Shown piece after piece: positions 54,656 through 64,000 of a stretch of 64,000 nucleotides of DNA. The stretch covers positions 6,920,630 through 6,984,629 of the forward strand of contig OX638131.1 of assembly GCA_951804985.1 (NCBI GenBank), in the 5' to 3' direction. The DNA is from Dryomyza anilis (Eukaryota > Arthropoda > Insecta > Diptera > Dryomyzidae). Every line of letters begins with the position of its first letter. Within the stretch, counting starts at the first letter, position 1. Both the position numbers and the translations under genes were made by a program. The notes under the pieces are model-generated. The model was not told the DNA's origin. It searched no databases and saw nothing but the letters and a program-made list of their open reading frames with translations.

Positions 54656-55301
54656 AGTAGAGAAAGGGTTGAAAATTAAATTTTGCATATATACTCCACA
54701 TTTTTATACCTACTAAATGCATTCTTCTTAAAAGCCCTTTGTTGTCATTATTCCATACGAAGGGTGCTATAATAAAAACATGTACCTTAATATTATTTTT
54801 AATATTTATTATTTTCTTTTCAACATCTGCCTAAACATACTTTTACCATTCTGGCATTTAACTCACATAATTATGTACAAAAAAAGCATTTAAATGGTAA
54901 TTACGAATGTGCTTTCAGACCTGTATACAGTTCAAAAATGTACTCATATTTTATGCAGTGATATAATTATTATTAAGACACAATACAGTAATTGTATAAA
55001 CATGTTTATTAAGTTCATTGGTAAATATTAAAAAAAAGCATTAATTAAATGTAATTAAAATAAATCAAGAAACAAACATAAGTCGTGAGTTTTGTTAAAT
55101 AGTCAAATTTGAGAACTCAGAAAATCATTTTTCAAATATAGACAAAACTAAGACAACCATTTTAATTAAAGAGAAACTTTTTCCCTAATACTATTTCAAG
55201 TTCATTTATCTTATTATAAAGAAACTATTTTCTGGTTTTTGTCAATATCTAAATTATGTAGTCATCAAAAACTAAAATCGAATTAAAATTCCAAGCAAAT
55301 T
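54656..55301. other. Intergenic stretch downstream of the uricase gene
   Basis: AT-rich and unique. No clear AATAAA (TTTATT on the plus strand) lies within about 150 bp of the uricase stop. The nearest variant is ATTAAA (plus TTTAAT at 55161-55166). Confidence 0.4.
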
Positions 55302-55463
55302 CTACAACTTATTCAAACGATCCAGCTGTGCGTAACCGATGCCCAATGGCGTCTCCTTTGGATTGGAAATGATCACGTCTGCCTTGGGTACAATGGGCGG
55401 GAACTTGGAAAAATCATATGGTAAATGTCCGTAATTTGGCAGATTTATTGAAACGCTGCAAAT
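55302..55463 (-). CDS. Uricase-like exon 4 (residues 273-325 and stop)
   Basis: The acceptor TTTTATTTTAG|ATTTGC keeps phase 0; the alternative AG eight bases on leads to an early stop. It carries SINLPNYGHLPYDF, where the family has LPNKHYF, and ends DRLNKL. Confidence 0.88.
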   Translation of the reverse strand: MCSVSINLPNYGHLPYDFSKFPPIVPKADVIISNPKETPLGIGYAQLDRLNKL

Positions 55464-56514
55464 CTAAAATAAAAATGATTAATAAATTTTAATTTTTACA
55501 AGAAGAATATAACTGAAAGTCTATAAAGCCTTAGAAGAGTAGCGCAAAAATTCTCAAATTTCCAGGACTTATAACTCACCTCCGGTATAGCATCCAATAT
55601 TTTGCGCTCTGCCATATACGCCACATATTGCACACTTGTGGTGACAATGCCCTCTTCAGGCTCACCCGCAAAACTCTGCAACAATAGATCGCGTACCTTG
55701 TACCAGTGCGTCTCCCAGTCAATATTATCAATGCGACTATACTGCCATCTGGCATTAATATCGGTACAGAGTATACGATCCGGCATATCGCCCTCGGTAA
55801 AAAGCGCGCCCTTCACGTACCCCGTGAAAGGAGCCTTTGCGGTTTTCAGGACGCGCATATCTTTTAGGCCCGCAATCACGAGCGGTTTAGTAGGGTCTTT
55901 AAGACAAAATATATTAAAAGATATCTTAAAAGTTTTTAATGTATAACTTACCCTCTCGCCGTCGCACCACCTCACAATATCTAGTACCATTTACCTCTCT
56001 GACAAATGCATGATTGTGCAATCGTCCCTTGTAGCTACCCTGTGTCTCGCGCTCGCCCAGCCGAGACCATCCCTGATCCTCGACGAGCACATTTGAGTCT
56101 GTCGCCTGCGCGTAATTGTCAAGAAAATGTTGCGTGAGCGTGAGCGCAAATTGCTCAGGTGTGTGTAGCCCATGGCGCTGTGCGTGCACATAGATGTTGG
56201 TCTCCTGCACATCGCTGCCCACAATGTCGGTGTTATCAGCTGAAAAAGAGCACATGTCACTCAAAAATAGTACTTGAAAATATCGCCTCAAATTTCTACT
56301 CACCCTCATAATATTCTTTGTGCGTGCGCAAACGCATCTGTGAGCTGACTTTAAATTCCAGCACTTCGTGCAGAGCACCTTTCTTTTTTAGCTGAAAAAC
56401 ACGCACCGCCCGTTTGCCATAACTATAGTCGCCCATTTGATATTTAGGCGTGGCCGGATCACGCAACTTTGAGGCCATTGAGGGATCTGCATTGTGTAGT
56501 TGACGCGTAAACAT
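55302..56514 (-). CDS. Divergent uricase (urate oxidase) family protein, 325 residues, four exons
   Basis: Exons are 56514-56304, 56239-55952, 55896-55580 and 55463-55302; all introns (64, 55 and 116 bp) are GT-AG and the phases agree (1,1,0). The total is 978 nt including TAG. Uricase oxidises urate to 5-hydroxyisourate, normally in peroxisomes. Family marks: YGK (Lys34, the catalytic Lys), IVGSD (79-80), HNHAF (145-149), RYCEV, GLKDMRVLK (176-184), Phe190, DRIL with Arg207, SVQ (Val255, Gln256), DAIPE, and LPN with Asn282. Two catalytic positions differ: the triad Thr is Ser79, and the His two after Asn282 is Gly284, with His285 next. TDTQKN-type residues are replaced by SDVQET. The C-terminus is NKL, not the usual SKL-like peroxisomal signal. 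Intact frame and splice sites argue against a pseudogene, so this is probably a paralogue with changed activity or site. The start ATG 56514 sits in CTAAAAATG. Confidence 0.9.
55580..55896 (-). CDS. Uricase-like exon 3 (residues 167-272)
   Basis: Acceptor TTGTCTTAAAG, donor CCGGAG|GTGAGT. This is the best conserved exon: GLKDMRVLK, DRIL, SVQ and LDAIPE. Confidence 0.9.
55952..56239 (-). CDS. Uricase-like exon 2 (residues 71-166)
   Basis: Acceptor CTTTTTCAG, donor GAGG|GTAAGT, phase 1 at both ends. It carries IVGSDVQETN (altered active-site loop), the HNHAF motif and RYCEV. Confidence 0.9.
56304..56514 (-). CDS. Uricase-like exon 1 (residues 1-70)
   Basis: 70 codons plus one base, donor GAGG|GTGAGT. 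It carries the catalytic-lysine motif DYSYGKRAVRVF. Confidence 0.9.
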
Positions 56515-56592
56515 TTTTAGAAAATTCAACCAAGTTGTACTGCCGCTGAGTATTGACTGAAAAACTTTGTTTTTCTAGATGCAGCTTTTATA
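56515..56592 (-). promoter_or_regulatory. Core promoter and 5' UTR of the uricase-like gene
   Basis: On the minus strand: TATAAAAG (56592-56585), initiator TTCAGTC with A at 56558, and GGTTG at +28 to +32 (56531-56527), which matches the Drosophila DPE consensus RGWYV. TATA-to-initiator spacing is 34 bases, slightly long. The implied 5' UTR is 44 bases. Confidence 0.65.
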
Positions 56593-56599
56593 GATTACG

Positions 56600-57073
56600 A
56601 CTGAAGCCAGAAGCCACAGCAAGACATGTTAAAAAGAATAAAAAAGATAAAGTATAATTAAAATTAAAATAAAAAAGATACCTAAACATAAAGATAACTT
56701 TGTTTTGTTTACGATTAGTTCGTGATAAGGGTTTAAAACTATTTAGAAATGTTTTAAATGATTATAAAAAAAATATTTATTACATTAATTTTGTATGTAT
56801 TTGGAAGATGCTCACTACAGACTATCTTCAAAATATAGCTTATGCAATGAACATAATAAAAGAAATAAAAGAAATTATAAAATACATAAAACAATAGAAT
56901 CAGGTCATGAAGTTGATATCAGACTCTCTTTGAAACTTTATAAATTCAATAATCCAATTAGAATTTTTTTCTATGAGGGAAAACATGAGCATGACCCCAC
57001 AACTTTATTCATATTACTAATGTAGATCAGCTTATGACACGATCAATTCCTAGCTCAAATGTACAATATATAA
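56600..57073. other. AT-rich stretch upstream of the uricase-like gene
   Basis: Two short overlapping plus-strand frames (56700-57025) have no recognisable domain. No gene is supported. Confidence 0.4.
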
Positions 57074-57803
57074 TAGACATCTGCACAAATGTATTTGAAG
57101 TTCCCTTTGCACAATATGCACTACTGTAATCTACAGTATTGAGCGCATTTTGAAATGACAGTCGACCGTATTATAGTGAAGTCTCTCCAATGACTACACT
57201 TCACTGCAGTATTTGTTTCATTGGTATCAAGTGGTGTCAAGACAAAATATTCAATGTTCAAAACATCCAATGTTCAAAACATTCAATGTTCAAAACATTC
57301 AACGTTTTAAAAAACAAAACCAAATGACAGCGACAGTAGTAATGAATACATTGAGTGCAGCGAGTGCGCAAAATGAGTAACGAGTGAGAAAACGAATATT
57401 GTAAACAACAAAAAATTAACCGCTCAGCGTTGAATGAAAAAATGTTGTTCGATAAATAAAAAACTTAATATAAAAGTTAATATAATTTTATTATACGTTC
57501 TGGATTTTTTTTTTCTATATTTCAATAATAATAGAAATTTCTTAGAGTAATATTGATAAAAAAAAAATTTACAATGTACTGAGTACACAATGAAATAAGC
57601 AGTTCATTTCAGTGTTTGAATTTTTATTGCACATCATTATAGACCTCTTCACTACAACTACGTCTTGTTTGTATTTTGTTTTGACACTACTTGGCTTTGT
57701 AGTTGTGAGCAACACATTCATTTGGTTCTCAAGCATAGAGTCGACGACATTAAATGTTTTGAAATAAAATGAATGTCTTCAAATGCTTTTGTGCAGATGT
57801 CTA
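57074..57803. mobile_element. Inverted-repeat element eta (TAGACATCTGCACAAA ends)
   Basis: Ends TAGACATCTGCACAAATG and CTTTTGTGCAGATGTCTA are inverted and extend imperfectly inward (TATTTGAAG and CTTCAAATG). The element is 730 bp. Inside are three to four 17-bp tandem units of CAATGTTCAAAACATTC type (57250-57303). No transposase frame. Confidence 0.75.
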
Positions 57804-58109
57804 ATATTTAATATGAAAATTGGTAATATAAGCTGAATCCCCATGGTTTTTGATCCTGATCCGTAGATCATTTTCATATACAAAACAAAAACAAACAATT
57901 AGAACCAGGTTCGTTTTTTGATCAATTACTAATCTGGTACTGTACGTATCAAACGCAGCTATAATTAAAAATGTATTTGAAATTTGGCTCAACGATGGTG
58001 GTCATTGGTATTTAGCTTCTTGCCAATTTTAGATGGGATTGGACATCCATACCCATACAACCTCACCTTTCCTAAATCCACAAATATACAAATATTAAAT
58101 ATAAAATAA

Positions 58110-58420
58110 AAAAAGGAAAAAAAATAATCTCGGAAAAGAACTCTTAAAATGGTCTTGGGGAAGAATAGTTTCAGGGGAGAATAGTCACCGGGAAAACTTG
58201 TAACAGAGAAGAACTATATAGGAAATATATGTAGAAAAAACAAAGATCTCAAGGAAAGTTTGCCACAGGAAATAGGTGTCAGATAATTGTCATCGAAAGG
58301 TATTGTTTCGATAGAGAATTGTATCGGAGAAAACTTGCCTTGTATCGGATTAAACTTACCTCAGTGAAAAATTAACATAAGACGTATTTTCTTGAGGAAA
58401 AATTCTCAATAACCTGATTT
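58110..58420. repeat. Degenerate GGGAAGAATTGTC-type repeat, second block
   Basis: Words such as 'tcggaaaagaactct', 'ggggaagaatagtt' and 'aggtattgtttcg' match the style of the array at 24770-26040. It is strongly diverged. Confidence 0.5.
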
Positions 58421-58593
58421 AGAATAGAACTCATTTTTATATATATATTCCACTGATATTGTTAAATATCGATACAGTTTTAAATAAAGAATATCCACGA
58501 ATTTTAGTATTATACAAATTCGATCAATATACAAATGAATACTGGAACATGACCGAATAAATTATAACTGCTCGAACAATCTTTAAAACATAT

Positions 58594-58846
58594 CGTCTTT
58601 TTGGACGAAAAGTCACCAAATACATTTTTATGAAAAACATAAATTTCGAGTTTGTTGATTAATATTATAAAAAGTAATTGATTCATTCTTAAAGTTGAAA
58701 TATCAATTAATAGATTTACATTTTCTTATTATGTGGTAAAAATATTGAGATCATCGATTTAAAGTTGACAGATATATACAGATTTTTGTAAATGAATATT
58801 TGGCATTTTGAAAATGTATTTGGCGACTTTTTGTTCTACAACGACG
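58594..58846. mobile_element. MITE delta, copy 3
   Basis: 253 bp, flanked by ATAT. The left end (CGTCTTTTTGGACGAAAAGT) has drifted; the right end (TTGTTCTACAACGACG) keeps the family sequence. Confidence 0.88.
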
Positions 58847-59670
58847 ATATTTATTAAATTTTTGAAAAGAGTTGAAATAAATTATATTAGTAAAATTAAT
58901 TTTTGAATAAGTATAACAAATTCAAATTTTAATTATTCAAAACTTTCACTATTCTTTTTTCTATGGAAAATTAAAAATTTTCTCAATTAAAAATATATAT
59001 ATTTTTTTTTCATTTCCATGACAACCGCAAACTGTCAGCATTCACGGCAAAACTCATTCATTTCTAATAACTTCATCTCGAGTGTTTGTTATAGAATTAC
59101 AAAAGGGTTTTTAATAAGCCTTCTGGCTTAACTTGGCCTGTTGCCTGTGGTGGTAAAGGTGACTGCTGACAAAATTGATGGTCTTTCTTTTTGATGTAGA
59201 ACCGAGTTTGTCAAAAGTTGGCCAAAAGTTTTTGGAACGCAACCAACAAAGTTGACTTGTTTACAAATCGAAATATAACATTTTTCTTTCTTAATTTTTG
59301 CGCTCAAATGCATGACGTACCAAATACGCCAAATAACAGCCAAATAAATGTCAATAAAATTCGTAAGATTGCCATAAAATGAAAATGGTTGAGGTTGAAA
59401 ATAGCGAATGGTCAGGGGAATTGGCAAAGGGTTCTACGGTTACTTGAAAAGCACTTTGTAAAGAATAATTTATTTATGTTATAATTCATTAGGTCAGAGA
59501 AACAACAACAAAAAAAAATGCTGTCAAATTCAGCAATGAGTTTAGATTGGATTTTCAAATATTTGTTTAGGTCAAAATTTGTAAAATATAGTTTTTGATA
59601 AATGTTTGACAAATGTTAAATTATCTTAAATCGTAAATTAAAATATGTTTCCTAATACTTGTCGAAAAAT
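58847..59670. other. Stretch without genes
   Basis: AT-rich with a GC-richer patch at 59020-59250. A 99-codon minus-strand frame at 59128-59427 shows no domain or splice context. Confidence 0.4.
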
Positions 59671-60372
59671 TAATGGAATTTTTGACCACTACACCTGCGA
59701 AAATTTACAGAAAAACCAAAATTTTCAAATGAAAATAATGAATTGCTCAAAAATGAGTATTGTATTGTTAAAGATTATAAAATCCTTTTTATAAAATAGT
59801 TGATATTTAATGAAAATGAATGATATTTATTAAAAAAAACTCGAATAATGGAATTTTTGACCACTACACCTGCGAAAATTTACAGAAAAACCACAATTTT
59901 CAAATGAAAATAATGAATTGCTCAAAAATGAGTATTGTATTGTTAAAGATTATAAAATCCTTTTTATAAAATAGTTGATATTTAATGAAAATGAATGATA
60001 TTTATTAAAAAAAACTCGATTAATGGAATTTTTGACCACTACACCTGCGAAAATTTACAGAAAAACCACAATTTTCAAATGAAAATAATGAATTGCTCAA
60101 AAATGAGTATTGCATTGTTAAAGATTATAAAATCCTTTTTATAAAATGGTTGATAAATCATAAAAATGAATGATATTTATTAAAAAAAAAACTCGAATAA
60201 TGGAATTTTTGACCTCTTCACTTGCGAAAATTTACAGAAAAACCACAATTTTCAAATGAAAATAATGAATTGCTCAAAAATGAGTATTGTATTGTTAAAG
60301 ATTATAAAATCCTTTTTATAAAATGGTTGATATTTAATGAAAATGAATGATATTTATTAAAAAAAAACTCGA
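59671..60372. repeat. 175-bp tandem repeat, four copies
   Basis: Units start TAATGGAATTTTTGACC at 59671, 59846, 60021 and 60198. They are nearly identical; unit 4 has 'ctcttcacttgc' for 'cactacacctgc'. The unit size is close to a nucleosome repeat and to many centromere-type satellites. No unit is open in any long frame. Confidence 0.95.
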
Positions 60373-61589
60373 TATGATTTAAATTTAAAATTATTGAAAA
60401 TATTTGAATTTTCATTGTCAATTACCTATCGAATTTTATTCATTTATGGATAATTATCAACTGATTTTTGTGTGCAACGCAAGTGTCAAAGTTCGCGCTG
60501 CAATTTAATTAATCACATTCAATGCATCAATTAACGAGCACTTCCTGTTTCCTGCTACTCAAGACTTCATTAGCAGCTTGATGTGTTTTACTTCCAATTT
60601 TATTTTGTCGCTCATTAATGAGCCTGCATATTTTACTCAGCGATGCAGCGAAAGCACCATGTTGTGCGATACCTGCCAATGAGCTGCACACATCAAGGAG
60701 TCAAAGAAACCTTTATTAATTTGCAAATTCTCATTGTGCATTAAATAATAATGAATTTTTAAAAGCATCCACATTGATTTTCAACTTTTTCCTTAGTACT
60801 ATAAATGAGAACAAATGAATTATAACTCAAACAAAATAAAATTCAAAGTGCTCCTGACATTAAACAGTGCCTGGTATTAGAACTTTTAACAATTTCAAAC
60901 AGTATCAATTACAAGAGCAAAAATGTATCGCCCACATTGATGTTCATATTTTTTCCAACTAATTCTGACACATTTTCCCACAATGCTTTAGAGAAAAATC
61001 AGCAGAACTGAAACTGAAAACCACAGCACCGAGAAATCATTGGATATGACGTCACAATGACGCTGTCAATCATGCCAGGCAACCGTTTTTCTTTTTTATT
61101 TTTCTGAAGCGCATAATATTTGCAAACAGCAAATCAAAGAACAGTCACAAGAAAAAAATTAAAAAAAAAATATAAAAAGTATTAGAAAAATGAGGAAATG
61201 TAGTTAATATAGTAACTGGCGGCATTTGAGAGGCAACAGCATCCGCCGCAACCGGAAATGGTAACAAAATTCAACGTCATCGTTGTCGTCACCATTTTTT
61301 TTTTGTGTATCTGCTCTACCGCATGTCTTGAACAGTTCGAAAACCAATAAAGTATTTTTATCCATGAGACTGAGTATTTTTGATTTCATTGGAATTTTTA
61401 AATCTATTTGTAGGTTTCTAGATTTTATATTGAATGACATGAAAAATGTTAAAGAATTTCATTTAAAAAACATTTTGCGCTGACACTCTATATGTGATAA
61501 ATGTCTACATAATTTTATTCAGACTGCGAGAAACAAAAAGTTTTTGATTTTTCCCAAAAAAAAAAAATGGAAATATTTTATATATAACA
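60373..61589. other. Mostly unique stretch
   Basis: GC content is higher than average at 60460-60720 and 61000-61100. No gene is supported. Confidence 0.4.
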
Positions 61590-63560
61590 AGCTAAATTAT
61601 GAAAATTTTTCGTTAAAATTAAAATATTAGTGAAAAATAATAATTTTTAGTGATCAATTGAAATTTTATTAAACACCGAATTATTGTGAAAAATTGAATT
61701 AAATTTTTAGTGAATAATTAAATTTTTAGTGAAAAATTGAGTTAATAGTGACAATTTCAATTTTTAGTGAAAAAATTAATTTTTTAGTAAAAAATTGAAA
61801 ATTTAGTGAAAATTTGAATTATTAGTTTAAATTTAATTTTTTAGTGAAAAATTGAATTTTTAGTGAAAAATTGAATTTTTAGTGAAAAATTGAATTTTTA
61901 GTGAAAAATTGAATTTTTAGTGAAAAATTGAATTTTTAGTGAAAAATTGAATTTTTAGTGAAAAATTGAATTTTTAGTGAAAAATTGAATTTTTAGTGAA
62001 AATTTGAATTTTAGTGAAAAGTTTAAGTTTTAGTGAAACATTGAATCTTTGTGAAAAATTGAATTTTTAGTGAAAAATTGAATTTAAAGTGAAAAATTTA
62101 ATTTTTAGATGAAAATTGAATATTTAGTGAAAAATTTATTTGTAGTGAAAAATTTAATTTTTAGTGAAAAATTGAATTTAAAATGAAAAAATTAATTTTT
62201 AGATGAAAAATTGAATATTTTTTAAAAAATTTATTTTTAGTGAAAAATGTATTCGTTAGTTAAAAATATAATTGTTAGTTAAAAATATAATTGTTAGTTA
62301 AAGTTTTAATTTTTAATGTTGAATTGAAATTTTGGTGAATAATTTAATTATTGGTAAAAAATGGAATTTTTAGTGAAAAGTTGAAGTTTTAGTTAAAATC
62401 TAATTTTTAATGAAAATCTAATTGTTAGTTAAAAATTCAATTTTGACTTAAAATTTTAAATTTTTAGTGAAAAAAATAATTTTTAGTGGAAATTTTAGTT
62501 TTTAGTAAAAAATTGAATTTTTAGTGAAAAGTTGAAGTTTTAGTGAAACATTGAATCTTTAGTGAAAAATAGTTTTTGTAGTGAAAAATTGAATTTAAAG
62601 TGAAAAAATTAATTTTTAGATGAAAATTGAAGTGAAAGTGAAAAATTTATTTTTAGTGAAAAATTTATTGTTAGTGAAAAATGTAATAGTTAGTTAAAAA
62701 TATTATTGTTAGTTAAAGTTTTAATGTTTAGTGTTGAATTTAAATTTTGGTGAATAATTTAATTATTGGTAAAAAATGGAACTTTTAGTGATAAATTGAA
62801 TTTTTAGTGAAAAATTTAATTTTTAGTGAAAAATTTAATTTTTAGTGAAAAATTTAATTTTGAGTGAAAAATTGAATTTTTAGTGGAAAGTCGAATTTTT
62901 AGTGAAAAATTGAATTTTTAGTGAAAAATTAAATTTTTAGTGAAAAATTGAATTTTTAGTGAAAAATTAAATTTTTAGTGAAAAATTGAATTTTTAGTGA
63001 AAAATTGAATTTTTAGTGAAAAATTGAATTTTTAGTGAAAAATTGAATTTTTAGTGAAAAATTGAATTTTTAGTGAAAAATTAGTGAAAATCTAATTTTT
63101 AATGAAAATCTAATTTTTAATGAAAATCTAATTTTTTATGAAAATCTAATTGTTAGTTAAAAATTCAATTCAGACTTAAAATTTTATTGTAATAGTGAAA
63201 AAATGAATTTTTAGTGAAAAATTGAATTTTAAGTGAAAATTTAATTGTTAGTTAAAAATTCAATTATTATTTAAAATTTTAATTTTTAGTGAAATATTTT
63301 AATTTTTAATGAAAAATTTTATTTATTTATAATGATCAATTGAAATTTTAGTGAAAAATTGCATTTTTAATGAAAAATTGCATTTTTAATGAAAAATTAA
63401 ATTTTTATTCAAAAATATATTTTTTAGTGAAAAATTCAATTATCAGTTAAAATTTTAATTTTTAGTGATCAATTCAAATTTTAGTGAAAAATTGCATTTT
63501 TATTCAAATATTGCATTTTAGTGATACTAAGTTTTTGTAAAAAATCGTATTTTAATAATT
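61590..63560. repeat. 19-bp tandem array, AGTGAAAAATTGAATTTTT, last copy
   Basis: About 2 kb, in the same orientation as the intron 1 array. Homogeneous cores (61850-62000 and 62880-63070) are set in strongly diverged units. A block with 'ttagttaaaaatataattgttagttaaag' near 62250 recurs near 62690, about 430 bp later. Confidence 0.93.
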
Positions 63561-64000
63561 AATCCAATCCTTTTAATGTAAAATTGATTTTAAAATCTTA
63601 GAATATCTTTTTTAGCGTAGAATTACAACAAATTTATATTTCGTTTGCGTTAGACAAATATTTAGCTAATGCCATCATTAACCGTGGACAAATTGTGGTA
63701 AATAAAAGACACACAAAAACTAATTAAATAAATCAATTTGTTGCCAACAAGCAAAATGTTTTGTTTTATTTGATTTTGTAATTATTGCGTCTGTTTGTCT
63801 GGAGGGAACTTTTTCACAAATTGCGATACAAATAAAATTTAGAAAACTTTTAAACACGCAGCTAATTATGATATAACGTAGAAATGTGTTGAGGTAAAAA
63901 TGTGTTCAAAGCACTGGGTAACAAATTTTGAGTACATTCATGGCTGTGATTCAGAAATTGATTGAATTACGATTGAATTATATGAAAAAAAATGAAGTTA
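63561..64000. other. Unique AT-rich end of window
   Basis: I see no gene or repeat here. Confidence 0.45.

Overview
The window looks like a fly (Diptera, most likely Brachycera) nuclear genome. It is very AT-rich, has split genes with GT-AG introns, carries a uricase of insect type, and contains a mini-me/DINE-like dispersed repeat with a (GTCT)n tract, tRNA-derived SINEs and many short inverted-repeat transposons. Everything is read from sequence alone; the species is not identified.

Only two protein genes are well supported. Gene 1 (+ strand, 5435-39613) can be assembled as eight exons whose splice phases all agree. It encodes a 589-residue charged, coiled-coil-rich protein that I do not recognise. 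Its coding sequence is 1.77 kb spread over 34 kb. Intron 1 is 20.6 kb, intron 4 is 6.0 kb and intron 7 is 2.9 kb. These introns are filled with tandem repeats: 19-bp arrays in introns 1 and 2, then 9-, 8- and 7-bp satellites back to back in intron 4, and a degenerate 11-12-bp array in intron 7. This resembles the satellite-filled giant introns of Drosophila Y-linked sperm genes, but linkage cannot be read here. A second candidate first exon (1B, about 16460-16863) lies inside intron 1 and ends in the same splice phase.

Gene 2 (- strand, 56514-55302) is a four-exon, 325-residue uricase-family protein with a TATA box, initiator and DPE just upstream. Its frame is intact, but two of the three catalytic-triad positions are changed: Thr to Ser, and the His of the N-K-H motif to Gly with a His one residue later. 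It is probably a divergent paralogue rather than an ordinary urate oxidase. Between the two genes, a TATA/GAGA promoter and non-coding first exon at 45263-45510 (+) probably starts a third gene whose remaining exons lie beyond the window.

The rest is repeats. Layout: 1-1150 mini-me 3' part and a solo LTR; 2500-4785 SINE head and degenerate repeats; 5435 exon 1A; 7140-11900 19-bp arrays; 13290-16208 TE fragment, second solo LTR, 41-bp-like array and MITE; 16460 exon 1B; 19025-26040 degenerate arrays and a three-level transposon nest; 26681-39613 exons 2-8 with satellites; 40300-44545 inverted-repeat elements and the 19-bp array in opposite orientation; 45263 orphan promoter; 46250-54655 SINEs, MITEs, mini-me; 55302-56514 uricase; 57074-63560 inverted-repeat element, MITE, a 175-bp tandem repeat and the last 19-bp array.
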